Positions 32,985 to 42,378 of a DNA stretch of 64,000 nt are shown one piece after another. The stretch spans positions 1-64,000 of the forward strand of contig JBBADV010000008.1 of assembly GCA_041656295.1 (NCBI GenBank). Reading direction: 5' to 3'. Both the position numbers and the translations under genes were made by a program. The notes beneath the pieces are model-generated. The model saw only the letters and a program-made list of their open reading frames with translations, made no database searches and was not told where the DNA came from. Positions within the stretch are counted from its first letter, which is position 1; the number at the start of each line of letters is the position of its first letter. The DNA is from Kiritimatiellales bacterium. Its GTDB lineage: Bacteria > Verrucomicrobiota > Kiritimatiellia > Kiritimatiellales > Tichowtungiaceae.

Positions 32985-33725
32985 ATGAAATTAAGAAATG
33001 CAGTTATCTGGATATTGTTGATTGTGAGCGCCGGATTTTTACAAAGCGCTTTGGTTACAACCAATATCATCACCAGCGGAGATACATATGCGTCATCCGC
33101 TGCCCCGGCCAGTGAGAATGGCGCCAAAGAGCATATTTGGGTGAGAAGCTGGACCAATGCCAGCAGCAACCCGGATTCAATGAAAGCATATCTGAAATTT
33201 GTATTACCATCAGATATGGTTGCCGGAAGTATCACGGGAGCCGGCTTAACGTTTGTGCGTCAGGGAACTGCAATAGGGATAGACCTTACGATGAATCTTT
33301 ACGGGCTGACTTTAGCGCAAAGCTGGATTGAAAAAGGCGGCGGTGCCGGGAATAATTTGACCTGGAATAATGCGCCGGCCAACGATACGGGTTCTATGTG
33401 GGGATTCACTTCAGACGCGAAGTTATTAGCTTCTTCTTTATGGGTGAAAGGTAGTGAAGGCGAAGCTGTATCAATCGCCAGCTCTGCTGACTGGGTTGCA
33501 TTTTTGAATACATTTGATCCCGGCGATACCGTGACATTGATGCTGGCGCATGACAGCCCCCTTGATAATGCAGGTGTCACCCGGTTGGCCTCGCGAGAAC
33601 ACGCTACTCTTGATGCTCCAACATTAACACTGGAGTATACGCAGATACCTGAACCGGCCACAATAGGAATCCTCGGCGGCGGATGCATATTGCTTCTGCT
33701 GGCCCGGCGCAGTCACAAAAAATAA
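32985..33725 (+). CDS. DNRLRE-domain protein with PEP-CTERM anchor (array 2, gene 1)
   Basis: A 246-residue secreted protein: signal peptide (AVIWILLIVSAGFLQS), one DNRLRE (CBM96-like) domain and a PEP-CTERM tail (IPEPATIGILGGG, hydrophobic helix, ARRSHKK). DNRLRE landmarks: SGDTYASSAAP, IWVRSW, SMKAYLKFVLP, TWNNAPAN and TRLASREHATL. The family includes alginate- and heteroglycan-binding modules; binding is inferred. AAAAGGAG precedes the ATG. A strong hairpin terminator follows the stop, so this gene is probably transcribed alone or at higher level than the rest of the array. Confidence 0.88.
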   Translation: MKLRNAVIWILLIVSAGFLQSALVTTNIITSGDTYASSAAPASENGAKEHIWVRSWTNASSNPDSMKAYLKFVLPSDMVAGSITGAGLTFVRQGTAIGIDLTMNLYGLTLAQSWIEKGGGAGNNLTWNNAPANDTGSMWGFTSDAKLLASSLWVKGSEGEAVSIASSADWVAFLNTFDPGDTVTLMLAHDSPLDNAGVTRLASREHATLDAPTLTLEYTQIPEPATIGILGGGCILLLLARRSHKK

Positions 33726-33738
33726 GCGCCTATGTGTT

Positions 33739-33772
33739 AATTCTTAACGGGCATCTTTGCCCGTTAAGAATT
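33739..33772 (+). terminator. Rho-independent terminator after the PEP-CTERM DNRLRE gene
   Basis: AATTCTTAACGGGCA pairs perfectly with TGCCCGTTAAGAATT (15 bp) around a TCTT loop, followed by TAATAATTT. It lies 14 bases after the stop codon. Confidence 0.8.
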
Positions 33773-33834
33773 TAATAATTTAACCGGGATCGTATCGCAC
33801 TGCCGTAATGCAGCGTCCGTTAACGTACGCGATA

Positions 33835-33900
33835 ATTTTTTAAAATAATTATCGCCCGGGCCCGGCGAAAAAAGAAGCCATCTTAATTAAGCGGTAAATT
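33835..33900 (+). promoter_or_regulatory. Conserved upstream element, copy 2
   Basis: TTTTTTAAAATAATTATCGCCC, then GGCGAAAAAAG, GCCATCTTAATTAAGCGGT and AAAT. It matches 32815-32875 in order and spacing and lies between the terminator and the second DNRLRE gene. Confidence 0.45.
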
Positions 33901-33930
33901 AAAAAATTTCGAATGTAAAAAGAGGATGAT

Positions 33931-34563
33931 ATGAAAAGGGTACTGGTATTGTTTACAACAATATGGTTTGTCATATCAGGTGTAAGTGCATCGATGATTA
34001 CAAATCTAACTCCGTCTGCTGATGTTTATATAAACTCGATATCGCCGAGTATAAAATATGGCGGAAAAGATTATCTGTGGGTGAGAAGTTGGATTTATAA
34101 CGGCACCAATAATTCGATGAAGATTTATCTTCAATTTGCATTACCTTCAGATACTGCATCGATTGAGACGGCCAGTCTTGTATTAACCCGTATTGCAAAG
34201 GCGGGATCTGCATATTCATATACACTCTATGGGTTAAAAAAAGGATCGATGGGTGAGAAGTGGACAGAACGAGGCACCGTATGGAATAACGCTCCTGCAA
34301 ATGTGACGGACAGTCCTTCAGCTTTTACAGCGGATGCTGTCTGTTTAGCAACTGTTGACTGGGCCGCGGGTGATGAAGGAAGCACAGTGTCAATGCCGAG
34401 TACTGCCGATTTCGTGGCATTTCTGAACACATTTCGCGCCGGCGATGTAGTGACGTTAATGATTTCACAAAACGGGGAGTCCGGCGGCATTAACCGGTTG
34501 GCATCCAAGGAAAACACCATATATTCGGGCCCAGTCTTAATGTTAACTTATGCAAAGAAATAG
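33931..34563 (+). CDS. Secreted DNRLRE-domain protein (array 2, gene 2)
   Basis: A 210-residue protein made of a signal peptide (VLVLFTTIWFVISGVSA) and one DNRLRE domain: LTPSADVYINSISPS, LWVRSW, SMKIYLQFALP, VWNNAPANVTD, INRLASKENTIY and PVLMLTYAKK at the end. There is no PEP-CTERM tail or membrane segment, so it is presumably released or held by binding. GAGGATGAT precedes the ATG. Base composition here and in the next gene is visibly richer in A and T than in the neighbouring regions. Confidence 0.83.
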   Translation: MKRVLVLFTTIWFVISGVSASMITNLTPSADVYINSISPSIKYGGKDYLWVRSWIYNGTNNSMKIYLQFALPSDTASIETASLVLTRIAKAGSAYSYTLYGLKKGSMGEKWTERGTVWNNAPANVTDSPSAFTADAVCLATVDWAAGDEGSTVSMPSTADFVAFLNTFRAGDVVTLMISQNGESGGINRLASKENTIYSGPVLMLTYAKK

Positions 34564-34700
34564 AAAACGATCATGATGTTTTTGATTCGAGGTGCTTTGC
34601 TAAGAGAATTGCAAAATATTCAACGCAATATTTTTAAATATATTAATACAAATGTCTTGTGCCTGTGTGCAGGCGCGTGAGGAAGAATCCTGGTGATAAA

Positions 34701-37700
34701 ATGAAACGATATATTATGAATATTATGATATTAATCGGATTGTGCTTTCATATTGCAAGCGCTGAGGATCAGACAATTTTGTTTCCTGTAGCTGACACAT
34801 TCGCAAATTCAGCTTCGGTCAACGGATTATTCGGGACAAGAAATGAAATATGGGTGAGGAACTGGGAAGCTGGCAGCTCAATGAAAGGTTATATCCAGTT
34901 TCAGCTTCCATCTGAGAAAAAAGCCAATGTCCGGTCTGTAACGTTATCGATGGTGCGAACGGAACCGGGCAAAGTTAATTTGCAATATAATCTGTATGCA
35001 ATAAAGCCGGCATCGGAACGGTTATGGAAAGAAAACGGCATAACGTGGAATAATGCGCCGGCGAATAATTTATACAGTGGATGTTTTTTTAACGAAGAGG
35101 CGACAGATGTATTGAGTGTCAGCACGTTGCAGCAGGGTGAAACCGGCGAGTTATTGAAATTTCCTTCTACTCCGGAACTGCTGAATGTAATTAATTCGTG
35201 TTTGGGCAATACAGTGACCTTTTTGATCACGCAGGTTGAAGACACTCCTTCGATGAACCGGTTTGCTTCAAAAGAGCATGAGACATATGCACCGCCGAAA
35301 TTGATATTGGAAACGGTTGTTCCCGGGAGTTTTAAGGATCTTGCATGGTTTAGAAAACCGGTTGGTAATATTGAAATGGCTGTAGATGGTTTTCTTTGGA
35401 TTGAGGCGGAAGATTTTTTGGATTATGGCGAATGGCGGATTGACACACAGTTTGTTCATAAAATGGGATCTGCTTATCTGTTAGCTGCTGGCGTTGGGGA
35501 GCCACTAAGGAATGCTGTGACAGAAGTGCAGATATCGAAAGAAGGAACATATCGACTTTGGGTGCGCACCAAAAATTGGTTTCAGGAGTATTCTCCAGGA
35601 AAGTTTGCAGTTTCTGTTAACGGACAACAGTCAAAACAGATTCTCGGCGCAGTAGCTTCAAGTAACTGGGTTTGGGAATCCGCCGGTGAATTTGATTTAA
35701 AAGAAGGATTGGTTCGATTGGAGTTAAATGACTTAACCGGTGCGTTTGCTCGTTGCGATGCGCTGATTTTAACGAGTGATTTGGCGTATAATCCTCCAGA
35801 AGAACTTGAGGCATATTTGCATGAGCGGGCACGGCTGACCGGAATACCGTCAGAGATCAAAGACCAGGGTGAGTATGATGTTATTGTGGTAGGCGGCGGG
35901 ACAGCGGGATCTGCTGCGGCGATTGCCGCCGCACGAATGGGTGCGAAAACGGCTTTGGTGCAGGATCGTCCGGTGCTGGGCGGGAATGCCAGCACCGAAC
36001 TGGGTGTATATCCGAACGGTGCGAGTACTCACCATTCAAATGCCCGTGAAAGCGGGATTATCGAAGAAGCGACACTGATTCGGTTTAATAATAATAATGC
36101 CCGGATCAGTGAAGCGTTACATATTTTGGCCAATGCAGAAACAAACCTAACCCTTTTTTTTAACCAACGCGTGATTGCTGCGGATATGAAGGATGCCTCT
36201 ACAATAAGGGCGGTAGAGGCCGTTGATACGCTTACTCATGTAATCAGCCGCTATCGCGGGAAATATTTCATCGATTGTACCGGAGACGGATGGGTTGGAT
36301 ATTATGCCGGGGCAAAATGCCGGTTTGGACGTGAGTCCAGGGAAGAGTTTAATGAAACAGCGGCTCCATTGCAGGCAGATAATATAACAATGAGCGGGTG
36401 CATTATCGGCAATATGGCTCTTTCTTATCGCGCCGATGACATGGGAGAGCCGGTAAATTATGTTCCCCCCTCCTGGGCGTATAAACTTCCGCCAGCCACA
36501 GAGTTTAACCGTACGCCAAGGGCGTTTAAAATCGGACAGTGGTGGCTGGAGCACCCTGGTGATGTTAACGATCTGGATGATCCTGAATTTGCTCGCGATG
36601 AATTGGTACGCATTACATTCGGTTACTGGGGCTTTATCAAGAATGCCTGGGAAAATAAAGATGTTGCGCGTAACTATGCTTTAGCCTACGTGCCGCATAT
36701 GAATGCACTGCGTGAAACCCGGCGGCTGGTTGGTGATTATATTATGAAACAGCAGGATATGGAAGCAGGGACAAATTTTCCGGATCGCATTTCATATGGC
36801 GGCTGGAAACTGGATATACATCATCCTCGCGGAATTTTGTCCGGAGCAGGTGGAGCTTATGATTATGCAGAGCTGGTTCCAATTTACAGTATCCCCTTCC
36901 GTTCAACATATTCGACAAATATAGCGAATCTGTTTTTTGCCGGCAGAAATATGAGTGTGACTCATGTTGCGCTTGGATCGGTGCGGGTAATGTCAACTTT
37001 AGCAACCGTCGGGCAGGCGGCAGGAACGGCTGCTGCGCTTTGTGCGCAACGGGAGATTACTCCGAGAGAACTAGGACACCAATATATTGATGAATTACAG
37101 CAAATATTGCTTAAAAATGATCAATATATTCCGGATGTTGTAAATGAAGATGTCGCTGATCTCGCGAGATCAGCAGAAATAACAGCATCAAGCACACAGG
37201 TATTTTCGAAATTTGCAACACTTGAATCAATGTCAACAAGTACAGCGCATGAACTGGACAGGCCGCGCGCTGTGATGTTTCCAGCGGGGCTCACCAGATA
37301 CCTTGGCACGGTGGGCTTATGTATGTCATCGGAATGCGATGAGCCAATTGATGTTATTTTGCACGTGAGAGAAGCTGATGAATCCGGAGATTTTTCATCA
37401 ACGAGTGATATAACTGTGGCAAAGGCTAAAGTCCTGCCAGGAAAAATGTCACATGTAACTTTTGATTTAGACTGCCGGATATCAAAACCATATGTATGGC
37501 TGTGGATCCCAAAAACACCCGGTGTAAAATGGTTTTTGATGGAAGAAAGCATGCCTGGGGGATGTCGTGCATATTGTGGAAATGAAAAATGGAAATCAGA
37601 TAATGGCCAATATGCTTTTTTTGCGGAACCGGCATTAAGCGTTCAAAGTTCTCACAGACCGGAAAATATCATAGACGGTATTACGCGTAATATAGGTGGC

Positions 37701-38087
37701 GGTGCCACGGAGGAAAGCCATCAATGGGTTTCTGATTCTGAACAAATAATGCCGCAATGGGTTGAGTTGGACTTTGAGAAGATAGTTCAATTAAACAAGG
37801 TGCAACTTACTTTTGATACAGATATCAATCGCCGAATGCCGGAACGTCCTGCCTCAAAAAAATGTGTAAAAGATTATTATATTGAAATCTATGATGGAAA
37901 TGTGTGGGAGCGCGTAATGGATGTAAAAGACAATTTTTTACGTCATCGAGTACATTGTTTTCCAACGATAAGTGGCTCGAAGTTAAGAGTTGTTATTGAG
38001 GCTACAAATGGCGATCCGTCAGCTCGTATTTTTGAAATCCGCACATATAACGATTCGGATGGCAACAAAGGAAAAATATCAAGTTAA
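34701..38087 (+). CDS. Secreted DNRLRE - FAD oxidoreductase - discoidin-like protein (array 2, gene 3)
   Basis: A 1128-residue secreted protein. After a signal peptide (IMNIMILIGLCFHIASA) comes a DNRLRE domain (about 25-205: PVADTFANSAS, IWVRNWE, SMKGYIQFQLP, TWNNAPANN, MNRFASKEHETY). A jelly-roll of CBM6/golvesin type follows (about 225-360: WIEAEDFLDYGEW, RLWVRTKNW). Then an FAD-dependent oxidoreductase (about 390-830: DVIVVGGGTAGSAAAIAAA, ALVQDRPVLGGNAS, FIDCTGDGWVGYYAG, LFFAGRNMSVTHVALGSVR). The last ~150 residues look like a discoidin (F5/8) domain (MPQWVELDFEKIVQLNKVQLTFD). The oxidised substrate is unknown. The start at 34701 has only a weak ribosome site. Confidence 0.85.
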   Translation: MKRYIMNIMILIGLCFHIASAEDQTILFPVADTFANSASVNGLFGTRNEIWVRNWEAGSSMKGYIQFQLPSEKKANVRSVTLSMVRTEPGKVNLQYNLYAIKPASERLWKENGITWNNAPANNLYSGCFFNEEATDVLSVSTLQQGETGELLKFPSTPELLNVINSCLGNTVTFLITQVEDTPSMNRFASKEHETYAPPKLILETVVPGSFKDLAWFRKPVGNIEMAVDGFLWIEAEDFLDYGEWRIDTQFVHKMGSAYLLAAGVGEPLRNAVTEVQISKEGTYRLWVRTKNWFQEYSPGKFAVSVNGQQSKQILGAVASSNWVWESAGEFDLKEGLVRLELNDLTGAFARCDALILTSDLAYNPPEELEAYLHERARLTGIPSEIKDQGEYDVIVVGGGTAGSAAAIAAARMGAKTALVQDRPVLGGNASTELGVYPNGASTHHSNARESGIIEEATLIRFNNNNARISEALHILANAETNLTLFFNQRVIAADMKDASTIRAVEAVDTLTHVISRYRGKYFIDCTGDGWVGYYAGAKCRFGRESREEFNETAAPLQADNITMSGCIIGNMALSYRADDMGEPVNYVPPSWAYKLPPATEFNRTPRAFKIGQWWLEHPGDVNDLDDPEFARDELVRITFGYWGFIKNAWENKDVARNYALAYVPHMNALRETRRLVGDYIMKQQDMEAGTNFPDRISYGGWKLDIHHPRGILSGAGGAYDYAELVPIYSIPFRSTYSTNIANLFFAGRNMSVTHVALGSVRVMSTLATVGQAAGTAAALCAQREITPRELGHQYIDELQQILLKNDQYIPDVVNEDVADLARSAEITASSTQVFSKFATLESMSTSTAHELDRPRAVMFPAGLTRYLGTVGLCMSSECDEPIDVILHVREADESGDFSSTSDITVAKAKVLPGKMSHVTFDLDCRISKPYVWLWIPKTPGVKWFLMEESMPGGCRAYCGNEKWKSDNGQYAFFAEPALSVQSSHRPENIIDGITRNIGGGATEESHQWVSDSEQIMPQWVELDFEKIVQLNKVQLTFDTDINRRMPERPASKKCVKDYYIEIYDGNVWERVMDVKDNFLRHRVHCFPTISGSKLRVVIEATNGDPSARIFEIRTYNDSDGNKGKISS

Positions 38088-38161
38088 GTGAAGCTGTAAC
38101 GCACTCGCAGAATTCAGCGCCTGTTATTTTAAGATGTATTTTTAAAAAAGATAAGGAATCT

Positions 38162-41100
38162 ATGATGTGTAATGTTAAAGCAAAAATGCTGGCAGGGCTG
38201 CTGTGTTCGGTTGCGATCAGCAATGCGGAAAGTTTTCAGCTTAATCTCCGCACCAAACAGGTAAAAATTTTTCCGGCGGCGGATGCATGTGCAAACTCGG
38301 CGGCACCGGACGGATTTTACGGGGTCACGCCTGATATAACGGTCAGGAACTGGGAAGGCGGAACTTCAATGAAAGGCTACCTCCGGTTTAAACTGCCGTA
38401 TGACGCCGCCGGCCGCATTCAGTCTGTAACATTGTCGATGGTGAGAACAGAGCCGGCAACCAGAGAGTTAACATATCATCTGTATGGTTTAAAGCCGGAT
38501 GCCCCCGGTCAGCAGTGGAAAGAGCACGGCGGCGCAACCTGGAACAATGCTCCCGGCAATGATCTTTCCAGCGGGAATACGTTTTCCGATGATGCGACAG
38601 GAATATTAAGTTCAGCCACATTTGACCGCGGTGAAAAGGGAGACCGGATTCAGTTCCCCGGTACTGCTGAATTCCGTAATTTTTTGAACGAGGGCGGTGT
38701 ATATGTAACACTCATGGTGGCGCAGGATGAAGATACCGGTTCATTAAACCGGTTCGCGTCCAGAGAGAATACAACATACGAAGCGCCTGTGCTGGAACTG
38801 ACGTATGCTCCGAATGAAACGACGCGTCTGCCCCGGATTGATGCGGCGAAAAAAGATAAGACCGGCAAAAAAATATTCGATTATGCCGAGGAGGTTTATT
38901 TCACTCCGAAAGCGGATCTGGCCGGCGGGATCAAATATGTAAACTCTAAAATACCGGTGCTGACGGATTTTTCCGGAAAGGATATTGTGCTGGGAAAATT
39001 CTTTTACAATGGAAGCATTTTTCTCAAGCTGGTCAACCGGCAGTCAAAGACTGCGGAGATATCTTTCAGTACGTATCCGTTGAATCTGGATGTGTTTTTA
39101 CAGGATTCAGATACAGACGGAGAAACGCTGCTGAACGGCATCGTCGGATTTTATGAATATTCGATTCCTGCCGGTGAAACTGTTTTGCTGCGGTTTAGCA
39201 AAACCGGGCTGACGGATAATATTAATATTCAGGCAAAACTGGCCGCGCGCCGTGCCGTAGCGTTGAAAACCCAAAGTCCGCCGAACCTTACTAAAGATCC
39301 GTCAACCTGGGGCGCCGTTCCGATACCGCTTGATTTTATAACTTCAGAAACCATGTGGCGCGGAACAAATGATTTGTCTGCGACAGCGTATGCCATGTGG
39401 GATGACAGCTATTTTTATATCGGTGCCGTGGTTCAGGATGATGAAGATATTGTTATCCCTACAACACAGTCCGGACAGAATAATTCGACTGATAATCCCG
39501 ACCGCGAACCGACGGATGCGGCAATAATTAATGATATTCTTGTGCGCGATTTTGCCCGGCTGGTCGAGGGGCAGGATTCAGTTAAGATGGGTGACAAAGT
39601 GGAGTTCGCTTTAGTTGAAAAACGGATATCCGGATATAATACAGCTAAAAATTTAGTGGTTGAAAAGCGGTCGAGAAAGGGCGGACAGACGTTTTACGCC
39701 TCCGCGATCCCCTGGACAGCGCTGAAGATTTCAAATCCGGCGGAAGGGCGCTGGCTTGGTTTTTCTGTTCTGACACATGATTATGATACGGAACGGTATA
39801 ATATTGCGCAATGGGCCAGCGGAGTGATCTGGCGGAAAAACTCCGCACTCCTCGGGATGATTTATCTGGCGGGACGCAGTGATACAGAAAATGCGATTGA
39901 GAAATGTTCAGATATTGTTTCGTTAAAATGGGAGCCGGCCGCAATCGGGTGCGATGAGCCGCTTAACATCTCAATTTCAGGCAGCAAGGCGGTAAGTCAG
40001 CATATAAAAACAATTACGGTGCAGGTGCTGGATGATGCAGGCAGAGTTATCGGTACTCCGGCTGTTTCCGGTTCTTCCCCCTGGTCGAGTGTCTGGACGC
40101 CGGAAAACCTGCCGGATGGCAAATATAAAATCAGAGCGACGCTGGATGTCAAAGACCGGATACGTACAGCGGAACGCGAAATTTTAATAGCAACCGAAGC
40201 AAAAGAACAGGCGCGCAGACTGATTGACAGTGCGGCTTCTGAATATGCGGCAGTATATTCCGGACGCACGGATGAGACGGCACAGCGCGCAGGGCAATCG
40301 TTAGAAAATGCCCGGCGGCTCTTCGGACTGGGACGCTTTACGATTGCAGCTGACTGCGCGCATCAGGTCAGCGCCTGGTGCCGGATAGGCACCTATGACG
40401 TGCCTGTTCCGGCGATCGATAGCGGTGTTGTGCAGCAGACCCGCTTAACATCGACACCGCAAACTGTACATGGTGTTTCTGTGTGGGAAACTTCAACGCA
40501 TTGGTGTGCCGGGAATAACAGAATCATCGCTAAAATCCGGAAAAGTAATATGGCGCTGGAATCCGGCTGGGCAAACGGGCCGGATAATGTATGGCAGACT
40601 TCAAATAATACAGCCGATCTTGTGTTCTCTACACCGGACGGAAAAAAAGGTATCCGGCTGGCTGATGCCAAGGTGAAAACGGCCTATTTGTCAACCGGAG
40701 AGAACAGCGCCGGATTTCAGATTCATGCCGGCAGTTTTTCAGCGCTGCAGGGATCCAATGCCGTTGTGAAAATTGAGGTGACTCTTTTTGAGAATACGGA
40801 TGAGTTTACTGTGACGCTGTTCCCGTCGGATTCAACGGATCAGAACCGGTTAATCAGCGCATCTTATCCGCATGCACAGCAGCTGGATCCGGGCGCAGGA
40901 CATTCGGCGGTTATACCGGTTTACGGAGGATGCATGATTCCGTCAGACTGGCCCTCCACGGTAAATTTAAGTCACGACGGTATTTTCTGGGTGGCACCCA
41001 CCTGGATGGCGCTTATAAAAGCCGAGCGCGCACTGTTGTTTTTCCCTGAAACTCCGTATGACATCAGTACGCGGTTCAGCCATACCCTGGGTACGCCGTC

Positions 41101-42358
41101 TCTGGCGGCGATCAACTGGCAAAGCTGCTGGGGAGAGCTGCGTTATCCCCGCCGGATGCGGTATGTGCTGCAAGCTGAGGGAGATCATGTAACCGTTTCA
41201 AAACGATTCCGGCAATATGCGATAGACGCCGGATATTACCGGTCGTTGAATGACAAAATTGCTGAAAATCCATCCATTGAAGCGCGGATCGGCGCGCCGG
41301 TGGTGTTAACCGGTCTTTACAGTACGCTCGACCGCGTTGCTCAGGGGAAATATAACGTAGCTTCGTGGTCCGGACGGATTAATGCTGCGCAAAAACTGGC
41401 GGAGAGATCATTAAACAAAGCATATGTTCATCACACACAATGGACCTCTCTGTTTGCTCCGGGTGATGACGGGATTATTTTATATTCTTCTTACGGAGTA
41501 TATTTCCCGCCGAATGAAGCCGCCGGCGGCTGGCCCGGACTGGGGAATTTTTCTCAGGCGCTTGCAAATCAGAACTGGGTGCTCGGGTTATATTCCAACT
41601 TCCGGGATTTCGACCCGCACTCTCCGGCATGGAATGAAGCGTGGACTAAAAAAGGAGCGAACGGCTTAAGTGTCAGACGCAGAAATCCTGTAACTCCAAG
41701 CTCATTTATATCCGCCAAAGAAGTGGCAGACAATAAACTGGTTACAGCGTATTATAATGAATTTGTTACAAATAACATATCGACGAATGCGTTGAACCAG
41801 ATTTATCTCGATGTTTTCGCCGCAGTTCCGTTGCGGGAGGATTATGATCCGAGACATCCGATGACCCGCGAGCAAACCGCGCACTATCAGCGGGAAGTCA
41901 TGAAAGAAGCCCGCGGACTGGGTCTTACTGTAATTACTGAGCATTATGCGGACTGGGCAGTGCCGTATCAGGATGCTTCGTGGCAGGTGATGCCGCCGGC
42001 GTATGGAATTGCTGTGCCGGTTTTCCAAATGATTTACGGTGATGCAATCATTGCACCGTATAACATAACCGAAACGGGCGATGAACACTGGCTGCGGTGT
42101 CTGCTGTTCCGGCAGGTTCCCCGGATCGAATTTTTCCCCAGCGACAAGCTGCTGAACTGGGTGGAAATTCTCTGCAAAGTACACGCGGCTGTCGCCAAAG
42201 AGGAGATGGTGATGCACCGGTTTCTGGATAGAGACAAAAAGGTTCAGGAGACGGAATTTTCTAACGGCGCAAAAATCAAAATCGATCTTAACCGGAACGC
42301 GTATCAGATAACGGGAATCCCCGGATTTTCCGGAACGGAGCAGCTGCTGCCGCAGTAA
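38162..42358 (+). CDS. Very large secreted DNRLRE - CBM9-like - TIM-barrel-like protein (array 2, gene 4)
   Basis: A 1398-residue protein with a signal peptide (MLAGLLCSVAISNA). Segments in order: DNRLRE (about 30-225: PAADACANSAAPDGFYG, SMKGYLRFKLP, TWNNAPGND, LNRFASRENTTYE), a beta-rich region, a CBM9-like sandwich (about 380-570: ATAYAMWDDSYFYIGAVVQD, WLGFSVLTHDYD), an Ig-like segment (about 590-680), a helical linker, and a ~600-residue C-terminal part that looks like a glycosidase-type barrel (NQIYLDVFAAVPLREDYDP, ITEHYADWAVPYQD, FFPSDKLLNW), perhaps DUF5696/GH101-related. Catalytic residues and substrate are not established. The gene follows the FAD-oxidoreductase gene by 74 bases. Confidence 0.8.
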   Translation: MMCNVKAKMLAGLLCSVAISNAESFQLNLRTKQVKIFPAADACANSAAPDGFYGVTPDITVRNWEGGTSMKGYLRFKLPYDAAGRIQSVTLSMVRTEPATRELTYHLYGLKPDAPGQQWKEHGGATWNNAPGNDLSSGNTFSDDATGILSSATFDRGEKGDRIQFPGTAEFRNFLNEGGVYVTLMVAQDEDTGSLNRFASRENTTYEAPVLELTYAPNETTRLPRIDAAKKDKTGKKIFDYAEEVYFTPKADLAGGIKYVNSKIPVLTDFSGKDIVLGKFFYNGSIFLKLVNRQSKTAEISFSTYPLNLDVFLQDSDTDGETLLNGIVGFYEYSIPAGETVLLRFSKTGLTDNINIQAKLAARRAVALKTQSPPNLTKDPSTWGAVPIPLDFITSETMWRGTNDLSATAYAMWDDSYFYIGAVVQDDEDIVIPTTQSGQNNSTDNPDREPTDAAIINDILVRDFARLVEGQDSVKMGDKVEFALVEKRISGYNTAKNLVVEKRSRKGGQTFYASAIPWTALKISNPAEGRWLGFSVLTHDYDTERYNIAQWASGVIWRKNSALLGMIYLAGRSDTENAIEKCSDIVSLKWEPAAIGCDEPLNISISGSKAVSQHIKTITVQVLDDAGRVIGTPAVSGSSPWSSVWTPENLPDGKYKIRATLDVKDRIRTAEREILIATEAKEQARRLIDSAASEYAAVYSGRTDETAQRAGQSLENARRLFGLGRFTIAADCAHQVSAWCRIGTYDVPVPAIDSGVVQQTRLTSTPQTVHGVSVWETSTHWCAGNNRIIAKIRKSNMALESGWANGPDNVWQTSNNTADLVFSTPDGKKGIRLADAKVKTAYLSTGENSAGFQIHAGSFSALQGSNAVVKIEVTLFENTDEFTVTLFPSDSTDQNRLISASYPHAQQLDPGAGHSAVIPVYGGCMIPSDWPSTVNLSHDGIFWVAPTWMALIKAERALLFFPETPYDISTRFSHTLGTPSLAAINWQSCWGELRYPRRMRYVLQAEGDHVTVSKRFRQYAIDAGYYRSLNDKIAENPSIEARIGAPVVLTGLYSTLDRVAQGKYNVASWSGRINAAQKLAERSLNKAYVHHTQWTSLFAPGDDGIILYSSYGVYFPPNEAAGGWPGLGNFSQALANQNWVLGLYSNFRDFDPHSPAWNEAWTKKGANGLSVRRRNPVTPSSFISAKEVADNKLVTAYYNEFVTNNISTNALNQIYLDVFAAVPLREDYDPRHPMTREQTAHYQREVMKEARGLGLTVITEHYADWAVPYQDASWQVMPPAYGIAVPVFQMIYGDAIIAPYNITETGDEHWLRCLLFRQVPRIEFFPSDKLLNWVEILCKVHAAVAKEEMVMHRFLDRDKKVQETEFSNGAKIKIDLNRNAYQITGIPGFSGTEQLLPQ

Positions 42359-42378
42359 ATAAGAAAAGCGGAGTTATT

